A stretch of DNA of 64,000 nucleotides from the NCBI GenBank assembly GCA_003254925.1, contig QANZ01042006.1, forward strand, positions 62,001 to 126,000, read 5' to 3'. A program made the translations under genes and the position numbers. This document shows positions 1 through 10,599 of the stretch, piece by piece. Origin of the DNA: Chamaecrista fasciculata (taxonomy: Eukaryota; Streptophyta; Magnoliopsida; Fabales; Fabaceae). Each line of letters starts with the position of its first letter. Position 1 is the stretch's first letter. The notes beneath the pieces were generated by a model. The model saw only the letters and a program-made list of their open reading frames with translations. It did no database searches and was not told where the DNA came from.

Positions 1-639
1 GTCAGCACTAAAAAAAAATTAATCTATAAACTCTAACCATTATTTAATGACCTCTCGTGTGTACCAACTACCAAACATTTCTGGTTTAAAACAGCAAGAT
101 TCAGAAATCAGGAAGGAATGTTCCGGAGAACTGAAGCATTTAATGATCCAAAATAGAAAGAACCCATTCAAATAATATGAACTATCACCTATCAATTCAA
201 TGTTGAATAGCCCAACTGCTAAAGCAACTCAATACACTATTTTCAACGACACAGATCAAAACTCTGAAGCTTTAGTTTAATAAGTCATACCCATCCAACG
301 CCCCAGAGTTTGGATCAACCCAGTGAAAATTGAAATCCAAAACGCATACTCCACCACACCTACTGGTCAAACTCCCGCATAGATATCCAATCCAATCCAC
401 TACACGCCCTGTTGAATTACCAAGGAAGTTTGCAAAAACAACTAAACAAATAAAACAAAATGCATATATATAGTGCAAAATCATTCCCTTTACTTTATCT
501 TTCCTCACACTCATCCACCAACCAAACAATTAAAACGACAATAACTTTCAAATCAAGAATTTCCCTCTCTCTTGAGCAACAACCCCAACTTACATACACA
601 CCAAAAGCAATGAGCGAGAAGCAGTGGTGTAGTTAGTAC

Positions 640-960
640 CTGTAAGCTTCAGCTTCAGCTTCAGCTCAGAGAAGATCAAAGAACGATTCACGTGAATCCT
701 AAGGGTTGAATGAATTCTAAGATCTTGTAGAACCCACCAAACCCAATAGTGGTGGAAGATCTAGGGCAAAGGGAGGAGAAAAGCATGCACACGCAGAGGA
801 GAGAGAGAGAGAAAGCTATATTACAGGCGTGATGAGAGTGTGTTGTTGTAGTGTTGTTTGGCTCCGTGATTCCATATGACGATTCGTTTTCTCGATCTTC
901 TCTCTCTCTCAGTCTCTGTGTGTGTCTCTTTCTCTCTCTTTGTTTCTCTCTCTATAAAAC
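640..960 (-). other. Probable 5' leader exon of a minus-strand gene beyond the left edge
   Basis: Read on the minus strand, this is a CT/GA-rich leader (pyrimidine tract at about 896-957 on the plus strand, GA-rich in the transcript sense) followed by a clean donor, ACAG|GTACTAAC, with the exon ending at 640. Three copies of a CTTCAG-type hexamer lie at 646-662. No long open frame is present, which fits an untranslated first exon. The coding part would lie left of the window. This is inferred from composition and one splice site only; a spurious match is possible. Confidence 0.35.
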
Positions 961-1022
961 CAAACTCGCAGTGGCTTTGGCTCCGTGCCAGCCAAAATTA
1001 CTTTGCAGCCGGCAATNCACCG

Positions 1023-1047
1023 GGTACCAAAGTGTAATTTACCCTTA
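1023..1047 (+). mobile_element. Terminal fragment of a Mutator-like MITE, next to an N
   Basis: The motif GGTACCAAAGTGTAATTTACCCT matches the right terminus of the complete element at 54743-55141. Only the last ~25 bases are present. The element is cut off by the N at 1017, so the truncation may be an assembly gap rather than a biological break. Confidence 0.6.
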
Positions 1048-1054
1048 ATTTTTT

Positions 1055-1145
1055 AAGGAAAGTGAGAAAGTGAGAAAGAGAGGAATACGTGAGGAAAGAG
1101 AGGGAGGAGGGAAGAGAGAGAAAAAAGAAGAAAGAGAAAAAAAGA
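1055..1145 (+). repeat. Purine (GA/AAG) low-complexity tract
   Basis: About 90 bases made almost only of A and G on the plus strand (GAGAAAG, GGAGGGAAG and similar). No gene is seen in it or in the AT-rich 1150-1390 that follows. Confidence 0.7.
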
Positions 1146-1397
1146 CATTAATAGATATATGTAAATTAAACTTCTTTAATAAAAACATGAGATTTGGCTA
1201 AAACAAAATCCATAAACATCATGGTACACAAATGACATAAACTGATAAACTTATAAAAGACAATATATATTTTTCGTACAATCAATCAAAAAAGAAAGAG
1301 TACATAATCAAAACTTGTAATTTTAAAAATATGGCAAAAATATAAATGAGTTGATAAAATTTTTATTTTTTTCAGTTCTAAATTTGAAAATGAGAAG

Positions 1398-1444
1398 AAG
1401 TAAACCAATATATTTTTTTTTTGGTTGCCGAAGTAAACCAATAT
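1398..1444 (-). mobile_element. Ultra-short poly(A) retro-insertion with 14-bp target duplication
   Basis: The 14-mer AAGTAAACCAATAT occurs at 1398-1411 and again at 1431-1444. Between the copies lies a 19-base insert which on the minus strand reads CGGCAACC followed by a run of A. A short 3' tail plus poly(A) flanked by a perfect 14-bp direct repeat is the signature of target-primed reverse transcription (LINE machinery), here reduced to almost nothing but the tail. See similar cases at 13465, 53098 and 54300. Confidence 0.65.
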
Positions 1445-1944
1445 TTGATGTTATGTAAAACTAATATTACAAAAATAATAAATATACAAATCTGATCCCA
1501 CTATGGCAACCCAAAATGTTGATTAATACCATTCTCCACATTATATTATAATCTCTCTCCCACAAGCACAACTTTGTCCACCTCAGCATCCCCTTTCTCT
1601 AACTCAGCACAACTTTTTATTAAAGTTTAATTTACATATCTATAAAATTTAAGTTTTTTCTTTTAATGAGATGAATATTGATGGTTATGCAAAAACTATA
1701 TATATTAAAAGAATGCATTCTCACTAATAAACTATATATTTAAGTTCCTCATGATTAGACCTATTCATGGGCTCAAGTAGTTCATGGACTATTTGGGCCC
1801 AAGCCTATAAATAATTACTCATCAAATAAAAATGAAATGTGGGCTTAAAAATAAGACCTACCCAATAACTACTCAAACTTATTGACTGGTCCAGTTAATA
1901 CTCAGATACTACCCGATACTACCCAACAAACTTAGGATGTGTTA
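1445..1944. other. AT-rich intergenic DNA
   Basis: No coding frame, RNA gene or intact element recognised. The stretch from about 1755 to 1945 (CCTATTCATGGGCTC and the repeated ACTACCC motifs) resembles the flank of the degenerate repeat that follows. Confidence 0.5.
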
Positions 1945-2180
1945 ATACCTGATACTATCTGAGCCGATTTTTTCCAATTGACCCGAGCCGAATATTTCCG
2001 AGCAGGCTGACCCGAAGCGAATTTTTTCGATCGGAGTAAGCTGAGACGAATTTTTTCGACCGAGTAGGGCCGAGTTGAATTTTTCTAACTGGGGCAGGTC
2101 GAGTCGAATTTTTTCGACCGGACCGCCAAATTTTTTCGACCGAGCCAAATTTTTCTGATCGCGCCGGCCCGAGCCGAAAA
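1945..2180. repeat. Degenerate minisatellite with GAATTTTTTCGACCGAG core
   Basis: The motif GAGCCGAATTTTTTCGACCG and variants recur about every 18-38 bases from roughly 1962 to 2180, for example at 2010-2030, 2048-2065, 2105-2120 and 2135-2150. Units are strongly diverged. The tract opens a weak minus-strand frame that is only the translation of the repeat. It may be the inner part of a hAT-like MITE, since MITEs elsewhere in the window have similar CCGACCCGAGCC composition. Confidence 0.6.
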
Positions 2181-2944
2181 GAGAAGGGGTTGACTCTTTC
2201 TTAAATATTCCATACTATTACATCTATTTTAAGTTTTAACTTCCTAAAAAATTTACATCTATATTCTTTTGTTTTTAATCTTCGACAAAATGAAACATGC
2301 AACACCAAGCTTTTCTATGGAGATTGGAATCTAGGAAATAGGAAACTTCCCTCTCTTCTCTTCCGTCCTCCTTAATCCAAACATAATACCTTAAGATGGA
2401 ATGGGAACTTGAGATATTCAAAACATATTTAGAAGGCTTATTTAACAAGATTAGGAGGGCCAAAATTTAGGGGTCAAGCAACCATATATAGGACAGAGTT
2501 TAAAAAAATACTACAATATCCTATGTATGGAGACATGAACTATATATAATTAGTATTTCACTATCCGAAATAGCAAGAACTATCCATGACAGAAAGGCCC
2601 TGACCAAATTTCCAATGATCTTCCTCTAAATAGAGTAAGTAATTATGAGATTTCAATTCTAGTTTCTAGAAGAGGTATATTGGTGTTGGGAGCCCTATTT
2701 TTTATTTATTTTTATGCAATAACAACTAGTTACAAAATTAAAGAAAAGTCTACCTCTAACCATAGTATATACCTCTATTGTTTGAGTCATCCATAAATGA
2801 GTCAATCTCTTTTTTGTTTTTATAATTTTTTTATTTTATATTTTTTATTACTTTTTTAAATCAAAACATTGCGAGAGAAACAGTAAAATTGTCGATATCT
2901 TTGAAAAATCAATACTTTTTGTTTTTTTGGAAACAAGACAAGGC
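2181..2944. other. AT-rich intergenic DNA next to the LINE
   Basis: No gene recognised. The final part (about 2900-2944) holds T-rich sequence that, on the minus strand, gives the A-rich 3' tail (CCAAAAAAACAAAAAG) of the LINE at 2945-4654. Confidence 0.45.
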
Positions 2945-4654
2945 CTAAACTACACAAAGCATATTAGTAAAACTAGAGCTGAAATGGCATAATAAACAAG
3001 AGAGATTAAAGTGGTGTGGGGTTGCGTGGAAACGGTAGTGATTCTGACGGCTGATGTTGATAATGTCTTCTATGAGCACTTCATGCTTGTATCCCACGTT
3101 TTTGAAATTACTACCAGTGATGAGTCCTTTTTGTGAGAATATCAGAGCTTCCTTAATACCTAGGCGTTGAAGTTGAAGAAGACCCTTTCGAATGCCGATG
3201 AGGGTAGTGACGATGAGATCTTCAATTGTGCTATTCTGGTGGTAGAATTGTAAGTGTGCCATTCCATCTTGAATATGGAATGCTCCCATATGATTGATCA
3301 TTCTTTTGCGATCCTTAACCCAGGATAAGTACCAGTTGACCTCAGTGTTGTAGGCATTGGTTGAAATGATATCGATAGGGATCCTAGGGTGCTTAATCTG
3401 AATACCGGTCGTGGGGTTTTCAATACACTGATGAAGGTTGGTCATATGATCCCATTTGCGAAGGATCTCTTCAATACAAGGTTGCTTGTTCTGAAATCTG
3501 ACTTCATTTCTGTGTGAATAGATTGCCCAGGAGATGATGAGAATTTTGACGAAGAGCTCTTTATTGTTGAACATGGTAGATAGCGATTCATTGAAGTCGC
3601 CACGGTTGATATTACCGCTCCTGACTCCAAGAGAGGAGACAAGCCAAGTTCGTCTAGTGAAGTCGCAGCCAAGGAACAAGTGGTTGACATCTTCCAAGAT
3701 CTCACATCCGAAGGGACAATTCCCATCGATATTAAAGTTTTTTTTGATGAGGTTAGCACCTAGGGGCAGAGAATAATTTATACATTTCCATCCAAACATG
3801 AGAATTTTGGGCATACAAGGTATCTTCCAGTAGCCTTTCCAGTCAAACCCAGTGGTAGGAGAGCGGCTAAGTAAGGAATTGTACTTTTTCTTAACATTGT
3901 AAATTCCATCACTCGATTTTTTCCATATCAGTTTATCTTGAACACCAGTGCAAGAAATAGGCATATTCAAGAGTAGAGAGGCGGTGGGGTTGTTATAGCA
4001 AGTCATTACAACATTTCTGTCCCAGCACCCTCTCCCATCGGTTAAGTCTCTGACATACCTGATGTTCTCCGTGATTCTATCAGGCTTGATCCATCATCCA
4101 TCTGATAACTTGATTTTGTCCCCACTTCCAATTTTCCAATGACAGTCAAGGATGATAGAATTGATCCTGGTGCATATTGGTCTGGCCAGACTGGACGCCG
4201 TGGAGTTACAAGAGAAAGTTCCAGTATTCTCATTATTACAATATTTGGCGAAATAAACCTGGGACAGCAGACTATCCGTTTGGGACAGAATACGCCAAGC
4301 TTGTCTACCAATGAGGGCATTGTTGAACTCAAGAAATTTTTTGATTCCAAGTCCTCTGTCTTCTTTTGAAATGCAAATCTTGTCCCAAGCCTTCATGTGA
4401 GGGGAATTTTTTCCTTTGTGCATCTCCCAGAAAAAGTTACTCAATATCATATCACATTTATGAGTTTCCTGAGCAGTGAGTTTGAAATAAGACAGATGGT
4501 AAAGGGGAATGGAGGACAAGACGGACTTGATGAGCATGACCCTAGCAGACTGGGAAAGAAGAAGAGATTGCCAGCCTTTAAGACTGGGAAATAATACTTT
4601 TTGTTGATAAAGTGGAAATTTAGACAACGTAAGCCGTGTGAAACAAATTAACAT
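2945..4654 (-). pseudogene. 5'-truncated L1-type LINE: end of reverse transcriptase, zinc-binding region and RNase H-like tail
   Basis: One minus-strand frame runs from 4654 to 2945 with a single in-frame TGA at 4094-4096, where a tryptophan codon would be expected (reads DG-stop-WIKPD). The upstream part shows the C-terminal reverse transcriptase pattern of plant LINEs (LSQSARVMLIKSVLSSIPLY, then NFFWE and a GLGIKKFLEFNNALI stretch). The downstream part shows the RT zinc-binding domain (WKGYWKIPCMPKILMFGWK, then CPFGCE...VNHLFLGCDF) and a weaker RNase H-like tail. Endonuclease and catalytic RT motifs are missing, so this is a 5'-truncated dead copy. An A-rich tail follows just below 2945. 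I did not find convincing target duplications. Confidence 0.85.
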
Positions 4655-5225
4655 GTTAGCAAAAATGGAATTTTGGAAAATATACTTTCCTCTTCACGAC
4701 CATTAATCTCGTTTCAAATAAATATTAATTTTAACCTAAACCATAAAACAAATCTGACAAAAATAATCATAAAACAAATTAGTAGGGAGTAAAGTGGTCT
4801 TACAAAAACAATTAGAAAAGTCTGACTCTCAACGTTTGATAATAGTTCTGAAATTCATATTTATCTATTCAAATAATCCTCATTGTAAATTAGCCCGTGA
4901 TAATTTATAATATAATATATTTATATTAAATTACTAATTTCTGATATAAATACTTTTTAATTGGATTTGATTATATTCTATAGAAGGTCAATTTTGATAT
5001 ATATATATATATCAAATTGATTTTAATTTATTAAAGAAAGAGATCCAATTTACTGTTCAATAAAAAAAATTAATAATTCTATCACATTAATCTATTGATT
5101 CCCCCATTTAATATTAATCTTTTCTTTGATAAATATATATTATTTGTTATTATATTATATTATTATAATTATTATCAAATACTCATTTATATTATATTAA
5201 TACTAACGAAAAAGAAAATTCTAAT
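4655..5225. other. AT-rich intergenic DNA
   Basis: Very AT-rich, with an (AT)n run at about 5000-5012. No gene or RNA feature seen. Confidence 0.5.
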
Positions 5226-7030
5226 ATCTATCTATTTATCTAACAAAACAATGTCCTCAATTGCTTATGTGTCGCCCGTGCCGGGCAAGTTTCCACCATT
5301 TACATTTCCTCACACGCAGTCTGCTTTCGACACGCGTCCTGTTTTGTTTTTCCATTTCCTCACTCACCCATTATCCTCCTAAAACATTCATTTGCTTGGC
5401 CTTATTTTTTCGTTTCAAATTTCAAATTCATCTTCCTCACCTACCCATTCTCTTTCTCACCAATCCATCGAAGACAAAGTTTCATCTTCGTCATCGCCAT
5501 CCGCTGGTTCTTCTCATCTCCACTCTGCGTTTCTTATCAATCTTCCAAATTTTCGGTGATCTTTGTCTTCGATTTTCACCACCATCGTCATTTCTCTCAT
5601 TGTTTTTGCATCTGTTGCCCAGCAAGCTTCTCAGGCATTTCTTCGTTTCACACTCAAAACCCTATTTTCCTCTTTCTCTCTCTGAATATTTTTCATTTTC
5701 TTCAATTGTTCTTCTTCGTCTGCCTCATCTTCTCCGACCTATTCTCCATCTACGAACATGGATGCTCCTAAACACCGATCGCTCTTCTGCCACATCACTT
5801 CAAGGGAACTCAATGGCTTTAGAGGTTAGCTCTTTCACTTTCTCCTCTACGGTTCTTCTACTTATGTCAATGATTCAAATCTTATTTCCTAACCAATGAT
5901 ACTATTCATCTTCAGTTCGAAAATGTGCTTACATGGATGGGGTCAGATCTAACTTCAGTGAAGTCAGAGATATGGCCATAGAGCACAGTGGCGTTGAAAC
6001 TCCTCCGATGGTTGTCTCATTCTGTAAGGTACTTGAGCTTTCCCATAATTTGATAGTGTATCCGTCTTTGTCTGTATTGGTATAATACAATACGGGGGCC
6101 CCGTGTTTTTTTTTGCAGACCACCAAAAATTCAGACATCTATCTATCTAACAAAACAATGTTTCCTCGGTTGCTTATAAGTCAGGCGTTTCGGGTGAGTT
6201 TCCACCATTTAAATTTCCTCACTCGCAGTCTGCTTTCGACACGCGTCCAGTTTTTTTTTTCATTTCCTCACTCACCCATTATCCGCTTAGAACATTCATT
6301 TGCTCAGCCTCATTTTTTCGTTTCAAATTTCAAATTCATCTTCCTCACCTGCCCATTCTCTTTCTCACCATTCCATCGAAGACAAAATTTCATCTTCGTC
6401 ATCGCCATCCGCTCGCTCTTCTCATCACCACTCTGCGTTTCTTATCAATCTTCCAAATTTCTGGTGATCTTTGTCTTCGATTTTGGCCACCATCGTCATT
6501 TCTCCCATTGTTTTTGCATTTGTTGCCCAACAAGCTTCTCAGGCATTTCTTTGTTTCACACTCAAAACCCTATTTTCCTCTTTCTCTCTCTAAATATTTT
6601 GCATTTTCTTCAATTGTTCTTCTTCGTCTGCTTCATCTTCTCCGACCTATTCTCCATCTACGAACATGGATGCTCCTAAACACTGATCACTCTTCCGCCA
6701 CATCACTTCAAGGGAACTCAACGACTTTAGAGGTTAACTCTTTCACTTTCTCCTCTATGGTTCTTCTACTTCTGTCAATGATTCAGATCTTATTTCCTAA
6801 CCGATGACATTATTCATCTTCAGTTCGAAAACGTGCTTACATGGATGGGGTCAGATCTAACTTCAGTGAAGTCGGAGCTATGACCGTAGAGCACAGTGGC
6901 GTTGAAACTCCTCCGATGGTTGTCTCATTCTGTAAGGTACTTGAGATTTTCCAAAATTTGATAGTGTATTCCATCTTTGTCTGTATTGGTATAATACAAT
7001 ACGGGGGCCCTGTGTTTTTTTTTTGCAGAC
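5226..7030 (+). repeat. Tandem duplication of ~0.9 kb (5' end of a CDT2-like gene)
   Basis: Sequence from about 5226 to 6135 is repeated from about 6137 to 7030 at high but imperfect identity. Landmarks recur at an offset near 909: the AACAAAACAATG leader motif, CAGTCTGCTTTCGACACGCG, the start ATGGATGCTCCTAAACAC (5758 and 6666), exon 2 (5916 and 6824) and the TTTGCAGAC acceptor (6119 and 7029). Each unit therefore holds promoter or leader, exon 1, exon 2 and the start of exon 3. The junction falls inside exon 3 of the first copy, at about 6136. Confidence 0.9.
5758..6135 (+). pseudogene. CDT2/DTL-like WD40 protein, exons 1-2 and start of exon 3 (first copy)
   Basis: Exon 1 (5758-5824) starts MDAPKHRSLFCHITSRELNG, with donor G|GTTAGC. 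Exon 2 (5916-6028) begins after TTCTTCAG-type sequence and ends SGVETPPMVVSFCK before GTACTTG. Exon 3 starts at 6119 (TTKNS) and is cut at the duplication junction after about six codons. The pattern S-RELNGFR followed by a VSFCK-T-KNSH segment is typical of the N-terminus of plant CDT2 (DTL), the WD40 substrate receptor of the CUL4-DDB1 ubiquitin ligase that acts on CDT1. Exons 1 and 2 are intact in frame (60 codons). No WD40 propeller exons follow, so the copy cannot encode the full protein. Confidence 0.75.
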
Positions 7031-7137
7031 CGCCAAAAATTCACACACCTTTGCTTTGTCGGATGAGGATGGACATGTGAGCATGTTTGATACTCGCCGC
7101 AAGTTTACCTCTTCCTCATTGTACCAAGAGAATGAAG
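6666..7137 (+). pseudogene. CDT2/DTL-like WD40 protein, exons 1-3 (second copy, nonsense codon in exon 1)
   Basis: Exon 1 (6666-6732) carries TGA at the seventh codon (MDAPKH-stop), where the first copy has CGA. Exon 2 (6824-6936) is open and ends VETPPMVVSFCK. Exon 3 (7029-7137) is complete, encoding TAKNSHTFALSDEDGHVSMF and then DTRRKFTSSSLYQENE, with donor G|GTTTCA. SDEDGHVSMFDTRRKF is the first blade-like segment of CDT2. The next expected exon (the DWVAHHNAVFD-type segment) is not found before 8400. Splicing from exons 1-2 of the first copy into exon 3 of this copy would keep the frame, but the remaining propeller is absent here, so I call both copies pseudogene or gene fragment. Confidence 0.75.
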
Positions 7138-7729
7138 GTTTCATTTTATTTATTTTTATTTTTGCTGAAAATGGGTATTTAAAGGTTTGCTTTTAGTATC
7201 TACTCTCTACTATCATCTTCAGTCGACAATATTGTTCAACTATGGAGAGTGTGATATGCTAATTGCTTGAAAGTTTGTTCACATAATAACTATGGTGCGT
7301 TATTTTTGTTCAAACTGGGGTTGCGATTAGAAGCGCATATAGAACTTAAAGGTGATTTTTGATTTTATGAGTTTTCATTTCAAGTTCAAATTTGTGAAAC
7401 CTCATATTGTTATTCTATTTAAATGTTTGTTGGCTATTTTAGTGTTTCTCAGTGAAGCCGTTGCATATGATGTCTTTCAACATTGTCCTCTCTGGATCGT
7501 AAGTTTGCTTAACTCTGTGTACTCTTGATCATTTCATCCTATTTTGCTTGGTATGTAACTAATGTACTCTTTATTGTTATTTTATCTTCAGTTTGAGTAA
7601 ATCACTTTGTTTTGGTTTCTTTCTCTTCTTACTGGTATCCTTTTATATTATTTTCTTCTTGCATTGTCGATCAGATGCCGCAAGTCTTAGCAAAGAATTA
7701 TGTTGTAGCCAAAGCTAAAGCGTCGATGG
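7138..7729 (+). other. Intron-like sequence downstream of the CDT2-like fragment
   Basis: T-rich, intron-like DNA. The segment at about 7548-7620 (GGTATGTAACTAATGTACTC and following) is repeated in the Helitron at about 28918-28990. Short exon-like pieces at 7444-7500 and 7674-7720 have splice-like borders, but I cannot assign them to a protein. Confidence 0.4.
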
Positions 7730-8234
7730 TAGGGGTGTACATACTTGACCCGACCCGACCCTGTCACTTTTTTGAAATCGGGTCGGGACCTGGGTTTGAG
7801 TGTCCTAGACCCGGCTCGGCCCGGGGTATACCTATTATTAAATTTTTTGTTATTTTTATTATATATATTTATATTTTCTTTTACAAAATATTCTTTTGAA
7901 TTGTAGAAAATATACATGTATTCTTATTTTTATTAATTGTTTATTAAAAAATACATAAAATATATACTTAATCTCAATTAATTCAATAGTTTTTTAACAA
8001 ATAAATCAAATTAAATGTTTTTAATAATAAAAACATCATTAAAGCGATCCAAAATTAATTTTTTGATCAATATATACAAGTTAAAAATCATATATAATGA
8101 ATAAATAAATATAAAAATTTTGAAAAAACAAATTGGCCTGATTAGGCCAGACTGGACCTAGTGGCCGGGCCCGACCCAGGTTCTGACCGGGCTGGGTCTC
8201 GGCCTGTCCGAAACTCAGCTCGTGTAAACCCCTA
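7730..8234. mobile_element. hAT-type MITE with 8-bp target duplication
   Basis: The ends are TAGGGGTGTACA (7730) and TGTAAACCCCTA (8234), terminal inverted repeats typical of hAT elements. The subterminal regions are GC-rich and complementary (GACCCGACCCGACC and GGTCGGGAC on the left; GGCCGGGCCCGACC on the right), with an AT-rich centre. The flanks are GTCGATGG (7722-7729) and GTCGGTGG (8235-8242), an 8-bp duplication with one mismatch. It has no coding capacity. It split an exon-like segment that reads through when the insert is removed. Confidence 0.85.
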
Positions 8235-8242
8235 GTCGGTGG

Positions 8243-8981
8243 AGTTTGATTTCCTGGGCTCTCTTACTTATTTGTTTTCTCCATTCTTCTTCAACTGTTA
8301 TTACCAAACCCAAGGCCAAAAAGCGGAACGATGCATTGCCTCTCAAGAGGGACAGGGTATGAGTGAACTTTTTTTTTTTAATTTATGCTGTGAATAACTT
8401 CTTATTCAGTAACTTGATTGATGGGTTTTTCATTGGTTTAGGTTTTTTTTTACCGTTGAGGGATTTTCGTTTCAGAAATCAGGGGCTGATTGGTTTCAGA
8501 CGAAACTGTACGTGCTGATTGGTATAATCGCTTTTTTTTTTTTTTCTGGTAACAAGATCACTACCCAAATTGGTATTTACACATCCATTTCAATTTCAGG
8601 TTTGGCCAACTATTATTAGATCAAAGTCAATAACTTTCTTGAGATCTCCACATGAAATGGTATATCCAATTAATAACTTTCTTAATGTGTCATGCCTAAT
8701 ATTTCTTATTGTTTTGAAATAGTTATGACTCAGGAAATTTTAAAGTTTATTACTCAAGTGCTTTTTCTGATATTATGATTAGTCACTCACAAGTTTTGTG
8801 AATTTGAGACATTGACTAGGCAATAGTCTATCTTATTGACAGAGAATTATAGTAACTTCCTATGTTTTTTTTCTTCTTAATTTGCATTTATAAATATTTG
8901 TTTCTGATAAGTAACATATTTTGTCCACAATTTGAATTTGCAAAATTAAAAGATTTTGGGCCTCAGTCTTGATGATTCTCC
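8243..8981 (+). other. Unassigned sequence after the hAT MITE
   Basis: A short open stretch at 8298-8357 (ITKPKAKKRNDALPLKRDR) ends at a possible donor G|GTATGAG. It looks like an exon piece, but I do not recognise the protein. The rest (8360-8981) is T-rich, with a long T run near 8537-8551, and shows no gene. Confidence 0.3.
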
Positions 8982-9295
8982 TGTTGGAGATTGTGCCCTA
9001 GGGCCAATCATTTTATTTGATAAATATGTTGTGAACATATTATTAATTTATGGAAGATAAATTAATGTGTTGTCATATTATTTGCATGTTTACTATGATA
9101 ACGTCCATGATTAATTATGAGATAATTAATCTAAAATTGTCCCTGGTCGATTATTTTTGTGGGAGCAAAAATGAACTAAGACCAGCATGACCTCGGTGCA
9201 TGAGATGCACGCACTAGATGCTGGGACGAGAGTCATGGTGCAATTACGTAAGGTGGTTACGAATTGCTGGACTGACCCGGAGAATCCTGCATGGG
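8982..9295 (+). mobile_element. Partial copia-type LTR, cut by an N
   Basis: Starts TGTTGGAGATTGTGCCCTAG and matches, in reverse complement, the right part (about 51977-52292) of the LTR nested in the copia element. The match stops exactly at the N at 9296, and the sequence after the N does not continue the LTR. The missing part is therefore probably an assembly gap. Confidence 0.75.
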
Positions 9296-9296
9296 N

Positions 9297-10111
9297 CAAT
9301 GAAGGTGGACAAGTTTAGCGGCATGATCAAATGGAAAACTTGAATTAGTGGGGTATCATTTTCACAAAGTTGTTCCAAGAGATATAATCCTATAGTTTGC
9401 TCTGTTGGGAATTTGGAATAGGGACATGTACAATGAGCAATCATGTCATGACTCATGAGTTCTCAATCTCAAAATCATGACAATTGCAAGTTGACAACAA
9501 ACATGTCAAATTTGTGTTGTTTATGGATGAGTCACTAATCTTGTTAGAAATGGACTAATTAAAGTAGAGTATGACTGAAGTATATTAGATGTGAATGTAA
9601 TTAAAAAAGAAACAAATAAAAAAGAGAGAGATGAATGGAAAAAATACTAAATCTCAATTATCTATAACTCATACTTCACATACTTTAACAAATCTATACT
9701 TTAGTTGATTCACTTCCCATCTTGAAGTAGTGTAGGTAATGAATTATTTGATATCATTTTAATAAAATCCTGCATTTGAATATTGTGATGTTGAGAGTTC
9801 AAATCGTATGGACAAAAAGAAAAAAAAGAAAAAGAAAAAGAGTAGACTAGCTACCAATTCTATTCATTTACCTTAATTAATAGATGAATCTACAATTATG
9901 ATATAAAATCTACAAAAAAGTTAAAAGAGAATATGGCTCCAATGTATTAATGATGCAAACTATATGCCCTAATTTTAATTTTTTTTTGAACTTCATGATA
10001 TTATCGTATAAATAAGTCAGACTAAAAAGATTATTTAGTTGAGTTGGACCTTTTCTACTCCTAGTATCGTAAAATTCAATGTGAATTGGTCGCTTAACCA
10101 TCTTAGTGGTG
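9297..10111. other. Intergenic DNA after the gap
   Basis: No gene recognised. Low-complexity A/G runs occur at about 9818-9845. Confidence 0.4.
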
Positions 10112-10519
10112 GCGGTTGTGGCGCGGTATTCTCCGTAACAACTACGTGAGGTGGATTTGTGGGTTTTGTTCAACATTTGGACAGCTGCTCAATCACCACT
10201 GCTGAGCTTAGTGACATTTTCAATGCTCTTTGCCTTGCTAATAAATTGGGTTTCTCAAACATTGTGATTGAAGCTAACTCGTCGTGTGTTGTGCATTTTT
10301 GGTGTAATGGAGTGCCTTCAACACACCCTTCTGCAACTATTGTAATTAACATAAGGAGCTATATAGCCTCTTGTAATTAGTAAGTGAGTATTGTTCATAT
10401 TTACAAAGAAGTTAATCGTGTGGTTGATTGCCTCGCTCATTTGGCGCATGATATAGAGTTTAGTTTACATGAGTTTCTGGAGCCAGTCCCTGCTTGTTTA
10501 CATAACAATAAGAGATGAT
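10112..10519 (+). pseudogene. RNase H-like tail of a LINE (RVT_3 type), disrupted
   Basis: One frame reads GGGCGAVF, a TGA, then GFVQHLDSCSITTAELSDIF and VIEANSSCVVHF, a TAG at 10378-10380, and then YKEVNRVVDCLAHLAHD to a final stop near 10518. The order G-CG-VF, ITTAEL, IEA-SS and EVNRVVD-LAH is that of the plant LINE-associated RNase H domain. Two internal stops make it dead. An A-rich tail (TTACCAAAAAAA) follows at about 10589-10600, consistent with the 3' end of a LINE. Confidence 0.75.
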
Positions 10520-10599
10520 TTTCAAGGGGTCGCTTGACCTCGTAGTATTGTAGTGTAGTCTCTGACTCTATGCTTTTTTCCATTTATTACCAAAAAAAT

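Noticed and set aside
5261..5899. Plus-strand open frame of 212 codons
   Set aside because: It overlaps, out of frame, the leader and exon 1 of the CDT2-like fragment; composition is pyrimidine-driven (S, L, F rich).
6113..6679. Plus-strand open frame of 188 codons
   Set aside because: The same pyrimidine-rich leader in the second tandem copy; a shadow, not a gene.
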